From NCBI RefSeq assembly GCF_009650435.1, contig NZ_VVIP01000035.1, forward strand, positions 1 through 64,000: a stretch of DNA of 64,000 bases, written 5' to 3'. Position numbers and translations under genes: made by a program. This stretch comes from Foetidibacter luteolus (lineage in GTDB: Bacteria > Bacteroidota > Bacteroidia > Chitinophagales > Chitinophagaceae). The notes under the pieces were generated by a model. It was not told the origin of the DNA, did not search any database, and saw only the letters and a program-made list of their open reading frames with translations. Of the stretch, positions 1-7,680 are shown piece after piece. Numbering within the stretch: the stretch's first letter is position 1; the number at the start of each line of letters is the position of its first letter.

Positions 1-230
1 AGCGGAAAGCCCGACCCCTTGCGCAGCTTGGGGACACCCCCAAAAAGCAAGTACGAAGTTTGAAGTACGAAGTACCTGTAATATGTTAGATGTTTGATGT
101 GGGATGGAAACAAGTACGAAGTTTGAAGTACTTTTTATGTAAGATGTCAGGTGTGGGATGCACGATGTAAATGTAAACAATATTCACCTTCTCGCCATTC
201 ACCACTCCCCACTTACCCTACTAATGCTGC
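1..230. repeat. Truncated family-1 repeat plus simple-repeat tract
   Basis: Bases 1-42 are the end of the family-1 dispersed element (GCGGAAAGCCCGACCCCTTG, then a CTTGGGGACACCCCC end), cut by the window edge and in the reverse orientation. Bases 50-175 are degenerate iterations of TACGAAGT and of GATGTTTGATGTGGGATG; bases 183-215 carry the ATTCACC/CACTCCCC type of 7-bp repeat. The same order (family-1 end followed by GATGTACGATGT tracts) recurs near 36.2 and 46.4 kb. No gene is visible here. Confidence 0.7.
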
Positions 231-239
231 CTGAAAAAT

Positions 240-1430
240 TTAGTGCTGTTGTGGCGTGCCTGCGCCATTTTTACGGGATACCCACATAAGCCATGCATAA
301 CCCGCAATGATAGATGCTATGGAACCGGCCAGTACAGCTACTTTGGCCATATTCTGGCTGCTGACATCGGTAAAAGCGAGGGTTGCTATAAATATGCTCA
401 TGGTAAAACCAATGCCCGCCAGCATGCCCCCGCCCAGCAGGTGTTGCAGTGTGGTGCCCTGTGGCAGTTTTGCAATGCGTTTTTTAATTACAAAATAGCT
501 GGCCGCATAAATACCCAGCGGCTTGCCAATGAACAGCCCCAATATTATACCTACAGAGAGCGTACTGCCCAATTGTACTATAGCATTAGCAGGTAACAAA
601 ATAGCCGTATTGGCAAGGGCAAAGATGGGCATGATGATGAAGTAAACGATGCTGTGCAGCTTCATTTCAAAATGATGCAGGCATTTTTGCGGCACCAGGA
701 ACGCGAATAATACACCGGCTACGGTGGCGTGGATGCCGGAATTGAACATGCAGTACCACATAAGAATACCAAGTACAAACTGCAGCCATCCAAACGCCAT
801 TTTTTTGTTTACCAGCCAAATGAGAAATCCTGTAACGGCGCAGGCAATAAGCCAGGCAATGTTAACCTCGGCCCCATAAAAAAGCGCAATTACAATGATG
901 GCGCCCAGGTCGTCTATAATAGCAAGAGCGGTTAGAAAAATTTTGAGTGTAACAGGAACCCGGCTACCCAGCAGAGATGCGACGCCCAGGGAAAAAGCTA
1001 TATCGGTTGCGGTTGGTATGCCCCAGCCTGACTGGAAGATGGTGCCCTTATTAAAGATGGAATAGATAACCGCCGGTACAAGCATTCCACCAATTGCCGC
1101 TACCACGGGCAAAGTGGCTTTGCGCAGGCTGTTTAGCTCTCCTTCCAGCAATTCTCTTTTTATTTCCATACCGGCCAGGAAAAAGAATACAGCCATTAGG
1201 CCATCGTTGATAAAATGCAGCAATGTATGTGGCAGGTAAAAATTGTGCAGGAAATGAAATTCTGTTTCCCAAAAATGAATGTAGCGTTCTCCGCCAGGCA
1301 GGTTGGTAACCACGAGTGATATGGCAGTACACAGCAGCAGCATGATGCCGATAGACCGGCTATCGTGGATAAACTCGTTCAGCGGGTCTAAGAACTGGTG
1401 TTTAAAAAAAGAAAATATTTTAAAAGGCAT
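240..1430 (-). CDS. nhaA: Na+/H+ antiporter NhaA
   Basis: Inner-membrane antiporter exchanging cytoplasmic Na+ (or Li+) for external protons, used in pH and sodium homeostasis. The 396-residue protein has the expected length and about a dozen hydrophobic segments. The family's key acidic residues are present: Asp143 in TATDIAFSLG and the Asp173-Asp174 pair in LAIIDDLGAI, which bind the ion. GMEIKREL near residues 87-94 is also typical. The ATG at 1430 follows a purine-poor leader, as usual in this phylum. It lies in the same direction as the OstA-like gene but is separated from it by 30 bp containing a GATGTGGGGTGTACGATGT repeat tract, so co-transcription is possible but not shown. Confidence 0.97.
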   Translation of the reverse strand: MPFKIFSFFKHQFLDPLNEFIHDSRSIGIMLLLCTAISLVVTNLPGGERYIHFWETEFHFLHNFYLPHTLLHFINDGLMAVFFFLAGMEIKRELLEGELNSLRKATLPVVAAIGGMLVPAVIYSIFNKGTIFQSGWGIPTATDIAFSLGVASLLGSRVPVTLKIFLTALAIIDDLGAIIVIALFYGAEVNIAWLIACAVTGFLIWLVNKKMAFGWLQFVLGILMWYCMFNSGIHATVAGVLFAFLVPQKCLHHFEMKLHSIVYFIIMPIFALANTAILLPANAIVQLGSTLSVGIILGLFIGKPLGIYAASYFVIKKRIAKLPQGTTLQHLLGGGMLAGIGFTMSIFIATLAFTDVSSQNMAKVAVLAGSIASIIAGYAWLMWVSRKNGAGTPQQH

Positions 1431-1460
1431 GAGCTAATGTTTGATGTGGGGTGTACGATG

Positions 1461-3431
1461 TTATTTTCCGAACAGGTCGTACCTGGATTTTGGCCTGCGC
1501 TCATCAATCCACCTGAAGCCGCGTATCCGGATTTCATCATGGTTTACCTGCCGCATGGGATAAGTAACCCCTTTTACATTTACCCGCATAATAACACGCT
1601 GAGGTTTACGCTCATTAAAATACATATCGCTTATATCGGCGCTGGCTTTGTTTACGCCCACAAATTTATTGCCTTCGTCCTGGGCGTAATATACACTTTC
1701 AGAGTTGCCTTTTGCCCGCATGTAATCAATATTGCCATCTTTAAAATAGCCATTGATGGTACGCCCTTTTATCTGGTTGTAGAAATTGTCGGCCACTTTA
1801 TTAATAGCCAAAGCATTTTCAAAAACATACATACGCTGCGGCTTTTTACTTTTTGTGTACAGGTAAATAGTGTCGCCGGTTACCTGGTTGTCTTTTGTCC
1901 AGATGATGGGATCACGAAAAAGGCGGAAAACCGAATCTTCACCCGAATAAAAAAGGCTGTCACCTACTGCCTGCAGAGAGTCAGAATAGATACGCACATT
2001 GAAGTAAGCTTCAAAAAAACGGTCGGTACTGTCGGCTTTGGCAGTAGCCACGCTATCCCTGGCAACCACAAGAGTATCATGCCTTACTCTCAGCGCACTA
2101 TCGCTGGTTAGCAATGCCGCGGCAGAATCCGGAACGGGTGCTGCGGCATCGTTGGTAACAACGGAATCCAGCATAGTGCCAAATTTGTTAGGCACAGGCC
2201 CGTGGGCAACTGTATCCGGGGCTGCTTTGGCAGAATCTATCATTGCTGCCGCTGAATCGCTTAATGAAAGCTTTGCGGAATCGGTTACTTCTTTTGGCTT
2301 CAGTGCTTTGCCGGTAAGCGGCGGCCTTGACAGTTTAGCAGCCGGCCGGTTAAGGCCGGGCGGGGCGGAGGGTGCCGGTTGCGGCTCTATGCCCGCATCT
2401 CTCTTAAGCCCATAACCGCGTATATCAGGTACATCCCGGTACTTGCGCAATTCTGATAACTTACCTGAATAAAGTGTATCCGCGGCAATAAACAGGGAGT
2501 CGCTTTCAGCATCCTGCTTTAGTATCATTACCGGTTGTTGTGTAGCCAAAAAAGAGTTATCGTTCCTGTTTGACTTCATGTTATTCGCAAGGATGGTAAC
2601 ACCCTGGGAGGTATCCCTGTATATAACGTTGCCCCTTGCTTCGCCATAGCCGGTAGAATCATTGGCTATATCATCGGCAATAAGGCTGGTTTTACCATCT
2701 ATTATGGTGGACCTTTTTCCAAAATATGTTTTCTTGCTTTTGGTATTGTAAAAACCGCTCCGGGTATTAACCGTGGTGTTTTTGCTGATGATTTTGGTTG
2801 GTACCGTAAACGTAGCTTCTTCGGTATATGTGTTGTAAATAAGCGTATCTGTTTCAATATTGTATTCAGGGTCTTTCAGGCGTACCGCTTTCTTAAAAAT
2901 CACATCGCGGGTATCGCCATAATAATAACCTTCTGTACTGGTTAATACAGATTTATTGTTCACCAGTTTACCGCCCTTGGTATAAATGCCCAGCTTGGTG
3001 GTGGTGGTATATTCCAGTTCCGGCGTAGTTAGAACGCCCTTTCCGTCCGTTAACTTTACATTGCCTTTAAGAAAAGCTTTTTTCTCGTTGCCTATATACC
3101 TTAGATAATCTGAGTAGGTGTGCACACTGTCCGCATCATTAATATGCACATGCCCAAAAGCCTCCAGCACATTTATTTTACGGTTAATAACCGCGCTATC
3201 ACAATAGAACAGGGTTTTTTCCTGCCTTATCACCACATTTTTTACCAGCGACTGAAACTCTGATGTATCTATTTTTTCATAGTTCATCCGCTCTGCACTT
3301 ATTACCTGTATACGCTTGCGGTTAACAGCGGCTGTATCGGCAGGCGCAGGTTGTTGCGCCACCGCTGCTGTACAACACAGCAACAGTGTGGCAAAAGCAA
3401 AAAAAGAAAATAAGGGAACCCTTTTAATCAT
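1461..3431 (-). CDS. OstA-like (LptA/LptD N-domain) envelope protein
   Basis: Secreted 656-residue protein with a signal peptide (about residues 1-25, ending AVAQQ). The first half has the beta-jellyroll repeats of OstA/LptA domains, with motifs such as NVVIRQ, GHVHIND and GNVKLTDG (about residues 35-330). Family knowledge links such proteins to lipopolysaccharide transport across the periplasm. Residues about 345-470 are a low-complexity Ala/Pro/Ser/Asp-rich linker, followed by a second OstA-like stretch to the C-terminus. The start overlaps the end of the MCE gene by 4 bp (ATGA), so the two are translationally coupled. The precise role is inferred; it could be a scaffold for lipopolysaccharide or phospholipid traffic. 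Confidence 0.85.
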   Translation of the reverse strand: MIKRVPLFSFFAFATLLLCCTAAVAQQPAPADTAAVNRKRIQVISAERMNYEKIDTSEFQSLVKNVVIRQEKTLFYCDSAVINRKINVLEAFGHVHINDADSVHTYSDYLRYIGNEKKAFLKGNVKLTDGKGVLTTPELEYTTTTKLGIYTKGGKLVNNKSVLTSTEGYYYGDTRDVIFKKAVRLKDPEYNIETDTLIYNTYTEEATFTVPTKIISKNTTVNTRSGFYNTKSKKTYFGKRSTIIDGKTSLIADDIANDSTGYGEARGNVIYRDTSQGVTILANNMKSNRNDNSFLATQQPVMILKQDAESDSLFIAADTLYSGKLSELRKYRDVPDIRGYGLKRDAGIEPQPAPSAPPGLNRPAAKLSRPPLTGKALKPKEVTDSAKLSLSDSAAAMIDSAKAAPDTVAHGPVPNKFGTMLDSVVTNDAAAPVPDSAAALLTSDSALRVRHDTLVVARDSVATAKADSTDRFFEAYFNVRIYSDSLQAVGDSLFYSGEDSVFRLFRDPIIWTKDNQVTGDTIYLYTKSKKPQRMYVFENALAINKVADNFYNQIKGRTINGYFKDGNIDYMRAKGNSESVYYAQDEGNKFVGVNKASADISDMYFNERKPQRVIMRVNVKGVTYPMRQVNHDEIRIRGFRWIDERRPKSRYDLFGK

Positions 3432-4441
3432 TTGTTGACAGGTGTGTTGGTACTATCCGGCAGCGGCTGGGTGAGATAGTCTCCTTTGTCTTTACGGCCA
3501 AAAACAGAAATATTCACGTACCGCTTGGGATGCACACGAAGGTCGTCCATTAAAGTGTTAAGGCTGCGTACGGTATTGTTAAGATTGTTGTACAGGGCTT
3601 TATCGTTAATAAGTGCGCCCAGCGTTCCGTTGGGCGAGTTTACCTGCGCCAAAGTACTGTTGAGTTTTTCTACCGATGATTTCAGGTTATTTACAACGCC
3701 GTCAATATCTGCTTTCGCCAGGTTTTGTGTAGCCTGCTGCACGTTAATCATCGTGCTGTCCAGCCTGTTTTTATTCGCAGCCAGTGCCCCTGAAAAAGTA
3801 TTCACATTATCCAATGTGTGTGCCAGTGCGCCGGTTTCTGTATTAAGCAGTGTTTGCAGCGATGCAGAAGATTTTACAAGGCTGGCCGTAGCCGCATTCA
3901 TATTGGCAATAACACTTTGCAGGTTGCCTTTGGTGTTGGGGTCAAGAATATTGTTGGCGCTGCGCAGTAACGAATCCAGGGAGCTGAGTGTTAATACCAA
4001 CTGGTCTGCCACAGGTGAAAGTTTAGAGCCAACAGCATCAAACAGGCCGGCGCCTTTGCCGGTGGTAATCGTTTCATCAGACACAAAATATTCTTTACTG
4101 GTACCCAGTTTAATTTCGATGGAAGGAGAGCCAAGGGGGTTATCTTTTATTACTGCCACAGAGTTTTTGGGAATATTAAATTCATCCTTAAACTTCATGG
4201 TAACCAGTATCTCCTTTACGTTTTCATCCGCAGGCTCAATATCGTATATATTACCCACCGCCAGGCCATTAATGGTTACCACATGAGATGGTAACAGGCC
4301 CTTGGTATTATCGTACCGGGCATATAAAAAAAAGCCGCTTTTAAACAAGCTGCGGCCCTTAAGAAAATTAAACCCTAAAATGAGCAAAGCGATAGCTATA
4401 GCTGTTAAAGCGCCAATCTTTGTTTCATTAGATATTTTCAT
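3428..4441 (-). CDS. MCE/MlaD family protein
   Basis: Membrane-anchored lipid-binding protein of the MlaD/MCE family. It has one N-terminal transmembrane helix (about residues 8-28) and then the MCE domain (about 35-115, including YDNTKGLLPSHVVTINGLAVG and GSPSIEIKLG). A long helical tail follows (about 140-310, rich in Asn, Leu and Ser), as seen in MCE proteins that form hexameric channels for phospholipid transport between the membranes. Length 337 is normal for Bacteroidota. It is translationally coupled to the OstA-like gene downstream. No MlaE/MlaF partner is in the window, so the transport complex is inferred from family only. Confidence 0.9.
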   Translation of the reverse strand: MKISNETKIGALTAIAIALLILGFNFLKGRSLFKSGFFLYARYDNTKGLLPSHVVTINGLAVGNIYDIEPADENVKEILVTMKFKDEFNIPKNSVAVIKDNPLGSPSIEIKLGTSKEYFVSDETITTGKGAGLFDAVGSKLSPVADQLVLTLSSLDSLLRSANNILDPNTKGNLQSVIANMNAATASLVKSSASLQTLLNTETGALAHTLDNVNTFSGALAANKNRLDSTMINVQQATQNLAKADIDGVVNNLKSSVEKLNSTLAQVNSPNGTLGALINDKALYNNLNNTVRSLNTLMDDLRVHPKRYVNISVFGRKDKGDYLTQPLPDSTNTPVNK

Positions 4442-4877
4442 TCACTTCTTTTTTTAGTACAGTTATATACGGCGTGCAGCGCAGCCTGCAATAACGGGTA
4501 AAAACATGAATACAAAAAAACAAATGTAATGTTTATTTGCAACCGTGAATTTGGCAGCGGTAATTCAGGCCCTGTTAAATTATTGCATACTGAATTGCAG
4601 GTAACGTGACTGAAATAATCTTTACGCATTAAAATTGTGCAATAATTTTTGGTCGTCAGCGGCAGTGCTGCTATATGGCTTGCGTTGTGTCACTCACTTG
4701 TACGGCTGGGTTCGCTATTCAGCTTTTCCCGCATTGTAGAAGGTGTTTCTGCTGCCTCCGGCAGCAGAAACATGCATGCCACGGAAGCAGTTAAAAAAAT
4801 TCAGGAGTTCGTTTATAACTCTGCTAATGGCTGCGTTAACTTTTTAATTTGGACCAGCAACCGTTCCTGCCTCCAAC
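4442..4877. repeat. Gene-free stretch with family-2 repeat and hairpin
   Basis: Between the MCE gene and the first secreted paralogue. It holds a family-2 repeat at 4682-4705 (GTTGTGTCACTCACTTGTAC) and a perfect 12-bp hairpin at 4745-4771 (GTTTCTGCTGCC, loop TCC, and its complement). The hairpin has no T-run after it on either strand, so it is not a clear terminator. A 63-codon minus-strand reading frame next to the MCE start has no recognisable features and I do not call it. Confidence 0.6.
4521..4528 (-). promoter_or_regulatory. Putative -7 promoter box for the MCE/OstA-like pair
   Basis: On the minus strand TACATTTG matches the Bacteroidota -7 consensus TAnnTTTG, about 80 bp upstream of the MCE start codon. 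I could not place a well-spaced -33 TTTG, so the promoter is only suggested. Confidence 0.4.
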
Positions 4878-7514
4878 TTACCTTATCAGTACTATTGTTC
4901 CTTTTCGGTTTACCAGCTTTCCTTCGTAATCCACCGCCTGTGCCATGTACACGTAGGTACCGGGTGGTTGCTCCTGCCCGCCGTAAACGCCGTTCCAACC
5001 CATACCAACAGCATTGGTTTGATACAGCATTTGCCCCCAGCGGTTAAATACCCTGAAGTAATTGAATTTTTGCATGCCCACCACAATGGGTTTAATTACA
5101 TCGTTACGGCCATCGCTGTTGGGTGTAAAGGCGGTGGGTACAAAAATGTCAGGCAATGTTTTAAAAACAATAACCCTTAATTGGTCTTCCGCATAACAAC
5201 CCGGCGGTACTATACCCACACGCACTTTATATACTACTGTGTCGTAAAAAGAATTGAGTGTAACTACAGGGTCTGCAATGCTGGGGTTGCTCATGCCAAC
5301 CGCCGGCGACCATTGATAACTGTTACCACCTGTAGCATTCAGTTGCAGCGGCTGGTTGATGACGATCATGGTATCCCTTCCGGCATTGGCCTGTACGGGT
5401 GGCTTTACATCTATCTCAACAGTATCCCTTACCGGTTTAAGGCATCCCGAATTATTGGTTACTGTAAATACAAAATCAGTGGGCCTGTTGGGGTTTGCAC
5501 GGGGGGTAAGTGTATTGGCATCCCGCAACAACAGCTCCGGAGACCAGGTAAAATTATCTCCCCGCGTAATAATGCCAGTTAGCTGGGCAAAGTCGCCGTA
5601 GCAAATGCTGGTATCGCCAAAAGCCCTGGCTTCAGGATAAGGAAATGTTGAAACTATAATATCATCTTCATTGCTGCATTTGCCCACACTTGCCACCAGG
5701 TGATACTGCTGCACCGGGTTAACAGGCGTTGCCACCGCGTTCTTAAAGGTAGTATCGTGCAGGGTAGCGGAAGGCGACCACGCAAAATACAGTGCATTGG
5801 TTTGTGGAAAGAATTGTACACTGTCAGTAAGGCAAATATTTACATCAGGGCCAATATCCAGGTTAACGTTGTCTATAACGTTTACCAGCACAGAATCGTT
5901 GGCTGCACAGCCATTCTGTGTAATGTTAACAGAAAACCATGTACTTGTTTTAGGAAATACAAGCGGCCCGTTAGAGTTGGGATTAAGCAAAATATTGCTG
6001 CTGTTTGGTTGCCAGGCTACAGCGCCGGACGTGTTTACCTGTAGCTGCAAAGTATCAATGCTGCAGATAAGTGTGTCTTTAAAAGGAAAATCGTAAGCCG
6101 GTTTGTCGTTGGCCACAATTTCGGTGGTGGCTGTATCAATGCAGCCCTTGTCATTAACAACCACCAGCATTACGGTACGGGTACCGGGCCCCAGGTAAGT
6201 GTAGGCGGGGTTTCTCAGGCTGGAAGTGTCCTCCACGGTAGCATCATCCCCAAAGTTCCACTGCCAGCCAACGCTGTTGCCATTGTTAGAACCGGAAACG
6301 TCATTAAAGCTGAAGGGATTTTTATAGCATTGCCCCTCTGCTCCTATGGCCGCCTTAAAGCCCGGGTAAACCTTTGCTATCGCGTACCCGGTATCGGAAC
6401 ACTTGTTGCCCCTGTTGGTGATAAGTGTTACCGTATAAGACCCGGTGTCTGGAAAAGTATAAGAAACCACAGGCTGACTGGACGTGTCAGTTGTGCTGGA
6501 TTTTACACCAAAATCCCAAAAATAGGAATGGATATTAGACGCCGTACTTTGGTTTTGAAAGTTTAGGGTCAATCCTTCGCAGTTAAGATATACCGGGCTT
6601 AGCCGCGCCTGCGGAATTTCGCAGTTTTCCACCCGCATGATAAAATCTTTGCGGTGCTCATTGATAGCGCGGCCATTTCGCCATTCCGTTACACAAACAT
6701 TTACTACATAACCGCCGGTATTTAAGGGTGCAATGCCGCTTATTATACCGGTTACCGGGTCTACTGAAGCGGAGGCGCCAAGTGGGGATGCGCCACTGTA
6801 CGGGGAGGAATAGCCCAGGTCTCTTAATGTTAGCTGGCCAGGGGGTAGCGGGTTGGCATTAAATTCACTCCCTCCCTGAAAGGCCCCACAAAACTGATAG
6901 CTTAAAGAATCGCCATCCCTGTCAACCGCGCTAAAATCCAGCACAAAACCGCTGTTTCTGCAAACCAGTACCGTATCGCGTACCACAAACTGCGGACTGC
7001 TGTTGTTCCCGGTTGGTAATTTGGCTGTACCGGGAATATGGGTTATAAAAGTTGCCCCTTTGGGATTAACTATGTTGACGGAATTTGGTCTGCTATAACG
7101 TATCCAGGAAAGAATGTAACCGTTTGCATTTTTTGGCAGGTCTATTTCTGCCCTGAAAATACCAATCTGGTAACAAATGTCCACTTCGCCAGACAGGCAG
7201 GGTATAGAGCCGGGTACCCGGGAGATAGAGGATACGTTACCTACCCTGGACAGAAAGACGCTCTCATACAACTGCCGCTGGGCATCGTCAGTATAGATGC
7301 CAATGGTAACCGTTTCTGTTTCCAGTGTTTGAGAGCTTGGTGGCGCATCGCACGGCCGAAACAACCGCATGGTTATACGGTATTTGCTCGTATTGGCGCC
7401 AAGGCCAGGGCCTAAGTACTCATAAAACAATTCTCCACCAGCTATATGATTAGCAAGAGTGCCCGTGTACTGTACAAAAAAGGCCAGTATGGCCAATAGA
7501 AACTGCTTTCTCAT
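4878..7514 (-). CDS. Type IX-secreted PKD-domain protein (paralogue 1)
   Basis: Large 878-residue cell-surface or extracellular protein. It has a signal peptide (about 1-21, ending TLANH), a conserved N-terminal region starting HIAGGELFYEYLGPG, and at least two PKD-type beta-sandwich domains (YFWDFG near residue 335 and WQWNFGDD near 420). More Ig-like repeats follow, then a type B type IX secretion sorting domain in the last 90 residues (PDIFVPTAFTPNSDGRND, RVFNRWGQMLYQT). Known: this C-terminal domain (the gliding-motility-associated or CHU_C domain) directs export and surface attachment. Inferred role: adhesion or binding; no catalytic domain is seen. It lies 166 bp downstream of a close paralogue. 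Confidence 0.9.
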   Translation of the reverse strand: MRKQFLLAILAFFVQYTGTLANHIAGGELFYEYLGPGLGANTSKYRITMRLFRPCDAPPSSQTLETETVTIGIYTDDAQRQLYESVFLSRVGNVSSISRVPGSIPCLSGEVDICYQIGIFRAEIDLPKNANGYILSWIRYSRPNSVNIVNPKGATFITHIPGTAKLPTGNNSSPQFVVRDTVLVCRNSGFVLDFSAVDRDGDSLSYQFCGAFQGGSEFNANPLPPGQLTLRDLGYSSPYSGASPLGASASVDPVTGIISGIAPLNTGGYVVNVCVTEWRNGRAINEHRKDFIMRVENCEIPQARLSPVYLNCEGLTLNFQNQSTASNIHSYFWDFGVKSSTTDTSSQPVVSYTFPDTGSYTVTLITNRGNKCSDTGYAIAKVYPGFKAAIGAEGQCYKNPFSFNDVSGSNNGNSVGWQWNFGDDATVEDTSSLRNPAYTYLGPGTRTVMLVVVNDKGCIDTATTEIVANDKPAYDFPFKDTLICSIDTLQLQVNTSGAVAWQPNSSNILLNPNSNGPLVFPKTSTWFSVNITQNGCAANDSVLVNVIDNVNLDIGPDVNICLTDSVQFFPQTNALYFAWSPSATLHDTTFKNAVATPVNPVQQYHLVASVGKCSNEDDIIVSTFPYPEARAFGDTSICYGDFAQLTGIITRGDNFTWSPELLLRDANTLTPRANPNRPTDFVFTVTNNSGCLKPVRDTVEIDVKPPVQANAGRDTMIVINQPLQLNATGGNSYQWSPAVGMSNPSIADPVVTLNSFYDTVVYKVRVGIVPPGCYAEDQLRVIVFKTLPDIFVPTAFTPNSDGRNDVIKPIVVGMQKFNYFRVFNRWGQMLYQTNAVGMGWNGVYGGQEQPPGTYVYMAQAVDYEGKLVNRKGTIVLIR

Positions 7515-7680
7515 TCGTCGCTCACATTAGTACCATCTCTTGTTTAAGCAACTCAGATTGAATGGATGTGTTGCATATAATAGGTTCGTGGCGTAATATA
7601 CGATCTTTGCCAGCGAACCGGCACCTTTAAAGGACAGTTGTGCCTTAGTGTAAAAATCTTGTCATTTCGGGAACGGGCGG

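Noticed and set aside
1398..2415. Long plus-strand frames opposite the OstA-like gene
   Set aside because: They are antisense to a clear gene, and the Ala/Ser-rich product is the shadow of the Pro/Ala/Ser linker.
4438..4629. 63-codon minus-strand frame overlapping the MCE start by 4 bp
   Set aside because: No family resemblance, odd composition (many Asn and Cys), and it contains the likely MCE promoter box.
4745..4771. 12-bp hairpin as a terminator for neighbouring genes
   Set aside because: No T-run on either strand; kept as a hairpin only.
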